Origin: Flavobacteriia bacterium
Lineage (GTDB): Bacteria; Bacteroidota; Bacteroidia; Flavobacteriales_D; Crocinitomicaceae
NCBI GenBank assembly: GCA_947455515.1
Contig: CANGOF010000015.1
Coordinates: 1 to 35,834, forward strand
Length of the DNA: 35,834 nt
Direction: 5' to 3'
In this document: in pieces, positions 16,001-23,778 of the stretch
How positions within the stretch are numbered: the stretch's first letter is position 1
How the letters are laid out: the number at the start of each line of letters is the position of its first letter
Made by a program: the position numbers and the translations under genes
The notes under the pieces: generated by a model
Database searches by the model: none
What the model was told of the DNA's origin: nothing
Seen by the model: only the letters and a program-made list of their open reading frames with translations

Positions 16001-17937
16001 GTATTAGTGAGAAGTTATTTCAGATTACTGTGAAAAATGCTCCGGTATTAGCTAATCTTTTGCTTATTGAAGCATGTGATAGCGTTGCATTACCTGTTTT
16101 AGCAAAAGGGAATTATTATACTGGCAGTTTAAAAACAGGTGTTGCAAAGCTTGCTGGAGACTTTATTTCCACCTCTCAGGATGTATATGTATATGCTGAA
16201 ACAGGGAATAGTCCCAATTGTTACTCCGAAAAAATTCAAAAAATTACGATAAACAAAACGCCGAAGCTACTTTCCGTAAAAGACACTACGATTTGTGATA
16301 GTATTATTCTTCCAAATTTAGCTATTGGAAATTATTATGGTGCTACGAATAAAGGTGGAACAAATTATGGTACAAACGCTAAAATAAAATCAAGTTTACC
16401 GATCTATATTTATGCAGAATCGGGATCAACAAAAAAATGTATCTCTGAGAAGAATTTCCAAATAACCATTAAAAATTCACCCACCTTAATTAACCCAAAT
16501 GCTTCCGTAGGTTGTGATAGTGTGCAATTACCAGCCTTGGTTCAAGGTAAATATTATTCCGCAACCCTAAAAAGTGGTGTGCAATTAAATCCTGGTTCCT
16601 ACATGAAAGCAAGTACAACATTGTTTGTCTATGACGAAACAGGTGGAATTCCGAATTGTTATTCTGAAAAAACAAAAACGATTACTGTAAATAAATCTTC
16701 ATTGATTACTAAGCCAAACGATACTACCGTTTGTGATTCTTATAACTTTCCTAAAATAAAAGGAACAAATCTAACTAATAAGGAATTATATTTTTCAAAT
16801 CCAAAAAACATTCCAAGCCAACACATTACAAGTCCTATTAATTCCACATTGAAGTTATATATCTACGACTCTTTATACGCCTGTTCTGACCAAAAAAGCT
16901 TTACGGTAACTATAAACAAATCTCCGAAAATTAATAATCCTGGTCCACAATCGATTTGCGATACATTTAAACTTAAAAAACTTACTGGTACAAATCTTTC
17001 AGGTGCTGAAAATTATTATTTCAACATGCAAAAAAAGAACGGAAAAGTCGTAAACACTTCAATTACTTCAGACACAACGCTATACATTTATGACATTAAC
17101 AAAGGATGTACGTATGAAGATAGCTTCAAAGTATTTATTGGACAAAAACCGAATATTATATTTAATGTGGATAAAGTAACTGGTTGCATACCGTTTACTT
17201 CAACATTCACGAATGGTTCGACAAACATTGGTGACACTTCGGTTTGGTATTTTGGGAATGATTCATTGGTGGTTTATGGAGACAATCCTGTAATTAATTA
17301 TACATTTAAAGAGGCCAAATGTTATGACGTAACATTCAAAACAACCAATAATGGTTGTGGAAATAAATTAACCAAATCAAAATACATTTGCGGTAACTCT
17401 ACTCCTATTGCAGATTTTGACTTTCAACCTACCGTTGCTTCAGTTTTAGATCCAACGATTAGTTTTGTAAATAAATCCTCCATAGATGCCACCAAATATA
17501 GTTGGGATTTTGGAGACGATTCTACCAGTACTACTAAAGATCCCAAACATACTTTTTACGGAAAACCACAAACGTATGTGATTTTGCTTACAGCTTCAAA
17601 TAAAGCAAATTGTATTTCACAAATGGTAAAATCGATAGAAATTTTAGATCAATTAATTTATTATGTTCCAAATACCTTTACCCCAGATGGTGATGAAATT
17701 AATAACTTCTTTAAACCGATATTTTTTAGTGGCTTTGATCCACAATCTTACACGCTTTATATCTTTGATCGTTGGGGAGAAATTATTTTTGAATCACATG
17801 ATACAACCGTTGGTTGGGACGGAACCTACGGAAATAAGCCTTGTTTACTCGGTACCTATACATGGACCATTCAAGTGACCGATACCGTTAAAAAAGAAGT
17901 GAAAAATCTCCATGGACACGTTAATTTAATTCGTTAA
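13081..17937 (+). CDS. Giant T9SS-secreted repeat protein with CHU_C (type B) sorting domain
   Basis: This protein of 1618 residues is the largest in the window. It has a signal peptide (about 1-21, ending SFSQ) and a unique N-terminal region to about 400 with a jelly-roll-like phrase around GFENGDFTNWIETDGS. An Ig-like part follows, then two BIG2-like units near 500 and 578 (ASIDITGKVTGLTAGNTTISY and ATVSYTGVVTGVASGSTTITF). Ten repeats of about 73 residues run from 634 to 1357, each opening C-D-x-x-x-L-P and ending S-E-K-x-x-x-I-x-I. Two PKD-like units follow (1369-1525, the second with YSWDFGDDS). The last 95 residues (VPNTFTPDGDEINNFF, YIFDRWGEIIFES, GWDGTYGNKP, GTYTWTIQV) are the gliding-motility-associated CHU_C domain, the type B signal for the type IX secretion system. 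A surface adhesin or matrix role is inferred. Confidence 0.9.
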   Translation: MKLKIILAFFILISLNWSFSQGGTKPGSTGASITLPFYFAGKSLTGKVNDVSNPPGFVSPYTTGPDYFFYHKALTSGNIFIDLSFVTVPGTQLMPSISVWDGKPGAGGVLVQAVTSIGDQTVDNILRLSFKSVVNKQYWIMLDCGTTDGYDYSLFIYNSPVQGACSNIGFENGDFTNWIETDGSATEGCATAQHPVYFPTSSLSNSNLNTAPQHKITRSGVDAIGGFKKVCPGLESKSLRIGDSTMTVRRHNANTGVVTNGASIEQQFLVTKSNSLFTYYYAVVLEASGHAPSQQPTFRVDAFDKNGGRILCGEYLVVASGAIPGFVNAGPYDDPNDAFPLDPSDPDVYYKTWTPVFIDLSKYIDSSITVRFTVMDCSEGAHFGYAYVDAVCQPLEITGNSSVCNGGQITLHAPQGGSTYKWTIKGAPAVLGTKDSLVVNPAVPTTYQCEIVSVAGCITLLDKLITPEAKPIISTISGDLAICTSEIVNLTGNGSADTISPWKSSNPAVASIDITGKVTGLTAGNTTISYKSLGGCLRDTLLTVSISATVTGTTSFCKGLTTQLTNTTQSPDATTPWTSANGAIATVSYTGVVTGVASGSTTITFLSASGCKTDKVVTVSLTPNATNPGATSACDSYTLPVIAGTNLNKPKYFDNTQALGGKVISGNLNSTQTVWIFDSTGVCKDEKSFVVTISTTPTVAQPADVNVCSAYVLPALTNGNYYTGTGKTGVKLNAGDSIKSSQKLYVYDVSATNSTCFAEKNFQININSSVSNTPKDSSVCDKYILPAIANVTYYTGTNQTGTLLPAGDSIKATQKIYAYVSIPGPQGCITEKNFTITVQTSPSITSPVDIEACDSVALPVLVKGSYYTGTLKTGALKSAGDFITTTQNIYVYFENNTAPNCHTEKIQKIIINNSPILAKQNDTIVCDSIVLPNLALGNYYGATNKGGTNYGTSSKIKISTPVYIYAESGTTKKCISEKLFQITVKNAPVLANLLLIEACDSVALPVLAKGNYYTGSLKTGVAKLAGDFISTSQDVYVYAETGNSPNCYSEKIQKITINKTPKLLSVKDTTICDSIILPNLAIGNYYGATNKGGTNYGTNAKIKSSLPIYIYAESGSTKKCISEKNFQITIKNSPTLINPNASVGCDSVQLPALVQGKYYSATLKSGVQLNPGSYMKASTTLFVYDETGGIPNCYSEKTKTITVNKSSLITKPNDTTVCDSYNFPKIKGTNLTNKELYFSNPKNIPSQHITSPINSTLKLYIYDSLYACSDQKSFTVTINKSPKINNPGPQSICDTFKLKKLTGTNLSGAENYYFNMQKKNGKVVNTSITSDTTLYIYDINKGCTYEDSFKVFIGQKPNIIFNVDKVTGCIPFTSTFTNGSTNIGDTSVWYFGNDSLVVYGDNPVINYTFKEAKCYDVTFKTTNNGCGNKLTKSKYICGNSTPIADFDFQPTVASVLDPTISFVNKSSIDATKYSWDFGDDSTSTTKDPKHTFYGKPQTYVILLTASNKANCISQMVKSIEILDQLIYYVPNTFTPDGDEINNFFKPIFFSGFDPQSYTLYIFDRWGEIIFESHDTTVGWDGTYGNKPCLLGTYTWTIQVTDTVKKEVKNLHGHVNLIR
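15632..16507 (+). repeat. Coding tandem duplication of a two-repeat block (438-bp period)
   Basis: Within the repeat region of the giant secreted protein, two repeat types alternate: type A (CDSVALPVL..G.YYTG.LKTG) and type B (CDSI.LPNLA.GNYYGATNKGG). A-B is followed by a second, very similar A-B. Each repeat is 73 residues, so the block period is 146 residues or 438 bp. The neighbouring repeats are more diverged. Confidence 0.75.
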
Positions 17938-17948
17938 TTCTATTTTAA

Positions 17949-19187
17949 ATGAATTCATCAGAACGCTTAAAACACTTATTTAGTTTACCAGTAATTGTTG
18001 CTGCTTTAGGTTATTTCGTAGATATCTACGACCTACTTCTATTTGGTATCGTTCGTATTCCAAGTTTGGAATCGATGCACATTAATCCAGAAACAACAGG
18101 GAAATTAATCTTAAACTGGCAAATGGCTGGACTACTTATTGGTGGTGTACTTTGGGGTGTTTTGGGAGATAAAAAAGGAAGACTTTCAGTTCTATTTGGT
18201 TCCATTATTACCTATTCCATCGCAAATATTGCTTGTGGATTTTTACCGCAAATCAACTTTATGGACAAAGGATCTGCATACATGATTCTTCGTTTCATTG
18301 CAGGCGTTGGTTTAGCAGGTGAATTGGGAGCTGGTATTACTTTAGTTTCAGAATCCTTACCCAAAAACCTTAGAGCTATCGGAACATCTATCGTTGCAGG
18401 TTTTGGATTATTAGGAGCTGTTGTTGCGAATTTCACGGTGGAATTATCTGGAGATTGGACCATCGCCTATTGGATTGGTGGTGGAATGGGAATCTGCTTA
18501 TTGTTACTCCGAATTGGCGTTGTTGAATCAGGAATGTTTCATCAAATCAAACATCAATCTGATGTTAAAAAAGGAAACTTTTTTATGTTTTTCACTTCGA
18601 AAGACCTTTTCTTAAAATACATGAAATGCATAGGTATCGGTTTACCAACCTGGTTCTGTATTGGTATCCTTGCCATGTTTGCAAATCAGTTCGCCGCTGA
18701 TTTAGGAATCAAAGAAGAAGTTAAACCAGGCATGGCAATCATGTGGGCATATATCGGGATTTCTGTTGGAGATTTATCCAGTGGTTTTATTAGTCATTGG
18801 CTACATTCTCGAAAAAAAGCGATATTATACATGATGATTTTTACATTAGTCGGTGTATTACTCCTTTTATTTTCCGGAATTAAAACTGCTAATATGTATT
18901 ATTTCTACTGTGTTTGGTTAGGTTTAGGTACAGGATATTGGGCGATGTTTGTTACGGTAAGTGCAGAACAATTCGGTACAAATATTCGTTCTACCGCAGC
19001 AACTACGATTCCTAACTTTGTTCGTGGTACCGTTATTCTAATGACCATTTTATTCGATTACCTAAAACCATCTACTCAAGTAATAATGGCTGGCGCTATT
19101 GTTGGATTAATCTGTTTTTTCTTAGGTATTGTATCTACAATATCTATTCCCGAAACACACGATAAAGAATTAGATTTTAATGATTAA
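17949..19187 (+). CDS. MFS transporter (metabolite:proton symporter type)
   Basis: This protein of 412 residues has about twelve membrane helices. The Major Facilitator signature between helices 2 and 3 is clear: GGVLWGVLGDKKGRLSVLFGS (GxxxDxxGRxxxL). Helix 1 carries an acidic pair near FVDIYDLLLFG, and the first half has RFIAGVGLAGELGAGITLVSE. These are features of the sugar-acid/aromatic-acid symporter side of MFS (MHS/AAHS-like). The substrate cannot be read; an organic acid is plausible but is inference only. It starts 11 bp after the giant protein's stop, and the next gene overlaps its end by 8 bp, suggesting one transcript with the acyltransferase. Confidence 0.85.
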   Translation: MNSSERLKHLFSLPVIVAALGYFVDIYDLLLFGIVRIPSLESMHINPETTGKLILNWQMAGLLIGGVLWGVLGDKKGRLSVLFGSIITYSIANIACGFLPQINFMDKGSAYMILRFIAGVGLAGELGAGITLVSESLPKNLRAIGTSIVAGFGLLGAVVANFTVELSGDWTIAYWIGGGMGICLLLLRIGVVESGMFHQIKHQSDVKKGNFFMFFTSKDLFLKYMKCIGIGLPTWFCIGILAMFANQFAADLGIKEEVKPGMAIMWAYIGISVGDLSSGFISHWLHSRKKAILYMMIFTLVGVLLLLFSGIKTANMYYFYCVWLGLGTGYWAMFVTVSAEQFGTNIRSTAATTIPNFVRGTVILMTILFDYLKPSTQVIMAGAIVGLICFFLGIVSTISIPETHDKELDFND

Positions 19188-20334
19188 ATTGGAAACAAAT
19201 AATACACCTAACACCATCTATTTTAAAAACTTAGATGTACTTCGTTTTTTTGCGGTATTTATGGTGTTTTTCGCCCATGCTTACGAAGGATGGTGTGGAT
19301 GGTTCAATAAACCTGGGATATTAACGGTAAATCAGGAATACAAAGAATTCACCTTTATTGGAGAAATTATTAATAGAGGAATTTCAAACGGTGGATTCGG
19401 CGTAGATGTATTCTTTCTTATCAGTGGGTTTCTGATTACTTTTTTACTTCTTAAAGAAAAAGAAAAGACACAAAAAATTCATATTCTAAACTTCTTTATT
19501 CGTAGATCGTTACGTATTTGGCCAGCCTATTTTTTATTAATTGCTTTAACCCCACTGTCTATTCATTTAGCGAACGCGAAATCACCTGACTACCTGCCAA
19601 ACCTTTTGTTCTACAATAATTTTCACGCAATAAAAATCAATCTATGGCAATATCCTTTTGCACACCTTTGGTCCATTTGTGTAGAAGAACACTTTTACTT
19701 ACTATGGCCTTTTGTAATTGCTTTTTGGCCTAAGAAACATTTACCCAAACTTTTTGGAGGAATTATAACTGCAAGTATTTTATTTCGTATGTACGTACTT
19801 TTCGCTGGTTGGAACCCTCTGTACAGCTATTTACACACACTTGCTCGCGTGGATATCATTGTCATTGGTGCAAGTTTTGCTTATTACTATTTTCATAACA
19901 CCATTACATTTAAATCACCAAAATGGCTTCGTGTAAGTATCTATTTATTATTTCTTATCGTATATTTTAGTACACCAGTTTATTCCTATAACACTTTATT
20001 CGAAGTTACAATTAAAAAATATTTTTTCAGTCTTATTGTTGGTTATGGAATGATTCATTTTTTATTTAATCCAAATACCTTATTTAAACTCCCATTTCTT
20101 AAAATATTTAATTATTTGGGTAAAATTTCTTATGGTATGTACTTATTTAGTAATGTACTGATTCCTATAATTGTGATTCGATTTATGTATAAGTGGAGTT
20201 CACAAAATATGTACCTATACTTCTTTTTAAATTTTATCCTAACTGTTGGAATTGCAGCGTTTGTATATCATTTTATCGAAAAACCAATCCTAAAATGGAA
20301 AAAACGATTTGAAATCGTACAAACAAAACGCTAA
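19180..20334 (+). CDS. Acyltransferase-3 (OafA/YrhL-like) membrane protein
   Basis: This protein of 384 residues has roughly ten membrane helices. The family signature near the N-terminus is LDVLRFFAVFMVFFAHAYEGW, with the conserved His in helix 1. It is followed by GGFGVDVFFLISGFLITFLLL, the basic loop FFIRRSLRIWPAYFLL, and a mid-protein HLWSICVEEHFYLLWP. It ends FVYHFIEKPILKWKKR. All of these are strong acyltransferase-3 (OafA) marks, more canonical than in the paralogue at 7535-8701. The enzyme should O-acetylate a surface glycan or lipid. Its ATG lies inside the MFS gene (8-bp overlap), indicating translational coupling. Confidence 0.92.
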   Translation: MIKLETNNTPNTIYFKNLDVLRFFAVFMVFFAHAYEGWCGWFNKPGILTVNQEYKEFTFIGEIINRGISNGGFGVDVFFLISGFLITFLLLKEKEKTQKIHILNFFIRRSLRIWPAYFLLIALTPLSIHLANAKSPDYLPNLLFYNNFHAIKINLWQYPFAHLWSICVEEHFYLLWPFVIAFWPKKHLPKLFGGIITASILFRMYVLFAGWNPLYSYLHTLARVDIIVIGASFAYYYFHNTITFKSPKWLRVSIYLLFLIVYFSTPVYSYNTLFEVTIKKYFFSLIVGYGMIHFLFNPNTLFKLPFLKIFNYLGKISYGMYLFSNVLIPIIVIRFMYKWSSQNMYLYFFLNFILTVGIAAFVYHFIEKPILKWKKRFEIVQTKR

Positions 20335-20427
20335 ACACTTAACAACATTTAGTGTATAAATTCGAGCTTTTTTTACAATCGAGTAAAGTACAAAAATGTA
20401 ATTTTACACCAAAATAAAAACAAACCT

Positions 20428-21174
20428 ATGAAATTGTTACAAGACAAAGTGGTTCTTATCACAGGAGCATCTAGAGGAATTGGAAAAGCAATTGCTGAAG
20501 AATGCGCAAAACAAGGAGCAATCGTTGCTTTTACTTATATATCTTCCGAAGAGAAAGCAAAAGCATTAGAAGCGGAACTTTCTGTGAATGGTGGTGTTGC
20601 AAAAGGATTTAAATCCGACGCAGGTAATTTTGATGCTGCACAACAATTAGTAGACGATGTTGTAGCAACTTACGGTACAATTGACGTTCTAATTAACAAT
20701 GCTGGAATCACAAGAGATACATTATTAATGCGAATGACAGAGCAACAATGGGATGAAGTAATTAATACCAACCTTAAATCTGCATTTAACTTAACTAAAG
20801 CGGTTCAAAAACCAATGTTAAAAGCGCGTAAAGGTTCAATCATCAATATGTCTTCTGTAGTTGGTGTTAGTGGAAATGCTGGTCAAGCAAACTACGCTGC
20901 TTCTAAAGCTGGTTTAATTGGATTCACAAAATCGGTTGCACAAGAATTAGGGTCTCGTAACATTCGTTGCAATGCAATTGCTCCAGGTTTCATAGAAACG
21001 GAAATGACTGCTGCTTTAGACGAAAAAGTAGTTCAAGAATGGAGAAATTCTATTCCTTTAAAAAGAGGTGGAAACCCAATAGATGTTGCAAACGCAACGG
21101 TTTTCTTAGCGTCTGATATGTCTGCATATATTACAGGACAAACATTACACGTGTGTGGTGGGATGTTGATGTAA
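20428..21174 (+). CDS. fabG: 3-oxoacyl-[acyl-carrier-protein] reductase
   Basis: This short-chain dehydrogenase/reductase of 248 residues reduces 3-oxoacyl-ACP with NADPH in type II fatty-acid synthesis, in the cytoplasm. It has the nucleotide-binding TGASRGIGKAIA (12-23), the NNAG motif (90-93), Asn115, Ser142/143 in NMSSVVG, and the catalytic YAASK (Tyr156, Lys160). APGFIETEM and the closing SAYITGQTLHVCGGM are typical of FabG. The length is standard. It stands alone on its strand after a 93-bp spacer and ends just before a perfect terminator hairpin shared with the convergent paa operon. Confidence 0.93.
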   Translation: MKLLQDKVVLITGASRGIGKAIAEECAKQGAIVAFTYISSEEKAKALEAELSVNGGVAKGFKSDAGNFDAAQQLVDDVVATYGTIDVLINNAGITRDTLLMRMTEQQWDEVINTNLKSAFNLTKAVQKPMLKARKGSIINMSSVVGVSGNAGQANYAASKAGLIGFTKSVAQELGSRNIRCNAIAPGFIETEMTAALDEKVVQEWRNSIPLKRGGNPIDVANATVFLASDMSAYITGQTLHVCGGMLM

Positions 21175-21180
21175 TTTTTT

Positions 21181-21222
21181 TTAATTTGTAGGGATGTAGT
21201 ATGCTACATCCCTACAAATTAA
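21181..21222. terminator. Bidirectional terminator / GTAG-type REP-like palindrome
   Basis: Two 19-bp arms pair perfectly: TTAATTTGTAGGGATGTAG (21181-21199) and its complement at 21204-21222, around a 4-base loop TATG. T-runs follow on both strands, so it can stop both fabG transcription (plus) and paaC transcription (minus). The core begins GTAG and ends CTAC, like the palindrome inside the RAYT gene at 24395-24423. Confidence 0.9.
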
Positions 21223-21226
21223 AAAA

Positions 21227-21973
21227 TTACCATATCGCATCGTGGTATTTGTTGGTCAAAAATTGCATTTCCGCCAATAAATATCCGAAAGATTCCGTAT
21301 GAATACCTTTTTTAACTCCACTAAACGTGGTGAATTTAGTAGGAATCTCTAACGTTGCAGTTGTTAACACAGCTTGAACTTGAGCCAACCACGCTTCGTA
21401 AATCAATCTTAAATCAACACCAATTCCTTTTTCAAGCATTTCGGTATCTACTGAAGAGTTTTCAAACAACTCGTTCGTATACCCCCAAAGTTCTTGTAAT
21501 GCGTTTGTCGCTTTTTCTTTGGATAGCTCTGTTCCTTTTCCAAAACGTATCATCCATTCCGAACTACGTTTTAAGTGGTACTTCACCTCTTTTAACGATT
21601 TATGTGCAATCGAAACTAAAAAAGCATCCTTACTTTCTGTCAATGCTGAAAAGAAGTGGTAGTTAAATACATCCATCAAAAATTGACGGGTCATCAACTG
21701 CGCAAAATCTCCATTTTCTTTTTCAACCAACAATACATTGCGATACTCGTTTTCATTTCTTCGGTATGCGAAATCATCTCCTCTAAAATTTCCTCTTTGT
21801 TTCGCAATCTCCTCGTAAATCGATTCTGCCAAACCAATGAAGTCCAAAGCAACATTCGTTGTCGCTAAATCCTCTTCCAAAAATGGTCCTTTACTACAAT
21901 TTTCACTCAAACGGTGACTTAAAATCAACGCGTTGTCAGCAATTTGTAAATAATAGTTATGTACTGAATTCAT
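21227..21973 (-). CDS. paaC: Phenylacetyl-CoA 1,2-epoxidase subunit PaaC
   Basis: This protein of 248 residues is the structural, non-catalytic ferritin-like partner of PaaA in the phenylacetyl-CoA epoxidase (aerobic phenylacetate degradation). Family phrases are the N-terminal HNYYLQIADNALILSHRLSENCSKGPFLEEDLATTNVALD, the FAYRRNENEYRNVLLVEKENGDFAQLM block and the HLKRSSEWMIRFGKGTELS block. The catalytic carboxylates of PaaA are not all present, as expected. It is the last gene of the minus-strand paa operon and starts 2 bp after the paaB stop. Its stop lies 5 bp before the shared terminator. No paaD or paaE follows. Confidence 0.93.
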   Translation of the reverse strand: MNSVHNYYLQIADNALILSHRLSENCSKGPFLEEDLATTNVALDFIGLAESIYEEIAKQRGNFRGDDFAYRRNENEYRNVLLVEKENGDFAQLMTRQFLMDVFNYHFFSALTESKDAFLVSIAHKSLKEVKYHLKRSSEWMIRFGKGTELSKEKATNALQELWGYTNELFENSSVDTEMLEKGIGVDLRLIYEAWLAQVQAVLTTATLEIPTKFTTFSGVKKGIHTESFGYLLAEMQFLTNKYHDAIW

Positions 21974-21975
21974 AA

Positions 21976-22269
21976 TTACATGTTTTTAACTCCTTCTGGA
22001 AGGTTGTAAAACGTTGGATGTCTATATATTTTATCTGTTGCTGGTTCAAAAAAACTTGCGTCTTCTTCTACCGTTACTGCAACAATCTCAGCGCTTGGAA
22101 CGACCCATAATCCTGTTCCTTCTCCCCTACGTGTATAGGTATCACGCGCATTGTTTAACGCCATTTCTTTATCATACCCATGTACTGCGCCAGCATGTTT
22201 GTATGGCTGACCAGCTTTACTTTGAATAAAAACTTCCCAAAGTTGTCCTTGTGTATCTTGATTACTCAT
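21976..22269 (-). CDS. paaB: Phenylacetyl-CoA 1,2-epoxidase subunit PaaB
   Basis: This small subunit of 97 residues bridges and stabilises the PaaA-PaaC complex. The signature is WEVFIQSKAGQPYKHAGAVHGYDKEMALNNARDTYTRRGEG, followed by WVVPSAEI and a C-terminal YRHPTFYNLPEGVKNM. The length is typical. It lies 14 bp downstream of the GreA-like gene and 2 bp upstream of paaC, all on the minus strand and presumably on one mRNA. Confidence 0.95.
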   Translation of the reverse strand: MSNQDTQGQLWEVFIQSKAGQPYKHAGAVHGYDKEMALNNARDTYTRRGEGTGLWVVPSAEIVAVTVEEDASFFEPATDKIYRHPTFYNLPEGVKNM

Positions 22270-22283
22270 CGCTTTTCTATTTT

Positions 22284-22733
22284 TTATTGTATGGTGTGAA
22301 TATTATATTGATGTCCTGAAAAAGTAAACGAATCTCCTGCTTTTTTACCTTTAATGTTTACAAAAATTGGTGCGCTTACAGAAACTCCAACGATTTGTTT
22401 ATGCTCGTATAAAAATGGAACTGTTGCAACTCCTAAGAAAAAGTTAAACATATCTGTCGTTACTAATGCTCCAACCGTCGCTTCGTCTTTTGCAGAAAAA
22501 TCTATTTGTTTAATACGCTCCAAATCTTTCTCTGTTTTAACGATTTGCTCTTTCAATAAATCCACCATCACATTGGAAACGGTTTGTGTCGAATAATCCT
22601 CAGGATCCAAGGTGTCATTCTCATCCAAATCAGAAGAACCTTTTTTAGTTGCTAATTCTTCACGTAATTCTGCAATGATATTCTCGTAATTGGAAACCAT
22701 TACTTTTTTTAATTCATTTTTATCGATAGTCAT
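22284..22733 (-). CDS. GreA/GreB-like small protein inside the paa operon
   Basis: This protein of 149 residues has no signal peptide. The first 85 residues look like two helices of a coiled coil, split by a very acidic loop (SSDLDENDTLDPEDYS, about 33-48). The remainder is a compact domain with phrases ALVTTDMFNFFLGVATVPF, VGVSVSAPIFVNIKGKKAGDSFTFSGHQYNI. This layout of a coiled-coil hairpin with an acidic tip and an FKBP-like C-terminal domain is that of GreA/GreB transcript-cleavage factors and their relatives. Sequence similarity to classical GreA is low, so function is uncertain; an RNA-polymerase secondary-channel role is inference. It sits between paaA (11 bp) and paaB (14 bp) and must be co-transcribed. 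Confidence 0.6.
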   Translation of the reverse strand: MTIDKNELKKVMVSNYENIIAELREELATKKGSSDLDENDTLDPEDYSTQTVSNVMVDLLKEQIVKTEKDLERIKQIDFSAKDEATVGALVTTDMFNFFLGVATVPFLYEHKQIVGVSVSAPIFVNIKGKKAGDSFTFSGHQYNIHTIQ

Positions 22734-22744
22734 AGTTTGTGTTT

Positions 22745-23683
22745 TTATTTCGTTATATAATCTTCAAAAGCTTGTGCACATTCGCGAACCCAAGCACCCT
22801 CTTCGTGGTACTTAATATGGTGATCTAATCGTTGTTTGTTGCATGGTCCATCACCATTTACAACTGTCCAGAATTCATTCCAATCGATTTCACCATGGGT
22901 ATACGTTCCATCTTCCAATAAGGTAATTGCTGGATCCGGAATTGTCAAACCAATCAAATGTGCTTGTGGTATTGTTTTTTGGATAAACTTCTCACGTAAT
23001 TGATCGTTTGTCTCACGCTTGATTTTATACTTCATGGCTGTACCAGAACGAGGAGAATCTCCATCTTTTGGCCCAAACATCATCAATGCTGGCCACCACC
23101 AACGGTTCATCGCATCTTGTGCCATGGCGCGTTGTTCTTTGGTACCTTCCATCATTTTCCACATGATTTCATATCCCTGGCGTTGGTGAAACGATTCTTC
23201 TTTACAAATACGCACCATCGCTCTTGCATACGGACCATAGGAAGTACGTTGTAAGGAAACTTGATTCGTAATTGCAGCTCCATCTACTAACCAACCAATG
23301 GCCCCGATGTCCGCCCAATTCAAGGTTGGATAATTAAAAATAGAAGAATATTTAGCCTTTCCTTCGTGTAACCATTGGATGAATTGATCGCGACTAACAC
23401 CTAAAGTTTCTGCAGCGCTGTATAAATACAATCCGTGTCCACCCTCATCTTGAATCTTCGCAAGCAATATTTTTTTACTTCTCAAACTTGGAGCGCGTGT
23501 AATCCAGTTCCCTTCAGGTTGCATACCAATCACTTCCGAGTGAGCATGTTGTGAAATCTGACGTATTAAATGTGTACGATAATCCTCAGGCATCCAATCG
23601 TTCGGTTCAATCTTTGCCTCCGCATCTATCTTCGCTTGAAATTCTTTCAATAACGTTTCTTCTGTTACTTGGGTCAACTCCAT
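22745..23683 (-). CDS. paaA: Phenylacetyl-CoA 1,2-epoxidase catalytic subunit PaaA
   Basis: This protein of 312 residues is the diiron oxygenase subunit that epoxidises the ring of phenylacetyl-CoA in aerobic phenylacetate degradation. Iron ligands are visible in two ExxH pairs: Glu80 and His83 in [11 protein letters not shown], and Glu163 and His166 in [15 protein letters not shown]. Earlier carboxylates lie near [15 protein letters not shown]. Other family phrases are [22 protein letters not shown] and [14 protein letters not shown]. The length is standard. It is first in the operon paaA, GreA-like, paaB, paaC. Upstream, an inverted repeat at 23745-23778 may be an operator. Confidence 0.95.
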   Translation of the reverse strand: MELTQVTEETLLKEFQAKIDAEAKIEPNDWMPEDYRTHLIRQISQHAHSEVIGMQPEGNWITRAPSLRSKKILLAKIQDEGGHGLYLYSAAETLGVSRDQFIQWLHEGKAKYSSIFNYPTLNWADIGAIGWLVDGAAITNQVSLQRTSYGPYARAMVRICKEESFHQRQGYEIMWKMMEGTKEQRAMAQDAMNRWWWPALMMFGPKDGDSPRSGTAMKYKIKRETNDQLREKFIQKTIPQAHLIGLTIPDPAITLLEDGTYTHGEIDWNEFWTVVNGDGPCNKQRLDHHIKYHEEGAWVRECAQAFEDYITK

Positions 23684-23744
23684 AATATCCTTAGTTAAAT
23701 TTTCGTCCTACAAATTTGACAGAAAAGAAATTCTAAGATTATGA

Positions 23745-23778
23745 TATTGACTACTGAAAAAACTGATTTTAGTCAATA
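23745..23778. promoter_or_regulatory. Candidate operator upstream of paaA
   Basis: A perfect 9-bp inverted repeat, TATTGACTA (23745-23753) and TAGTCAATA (23770-23778), is separated by 16 bp. It lies 62-95 bp upstream of the paaA start. Two dyad half-sites spaced by about two and a half helical turns could bind a dimeric repressor or two dimers. No regulator gene for it is present in the window. Confidence 0.35.
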
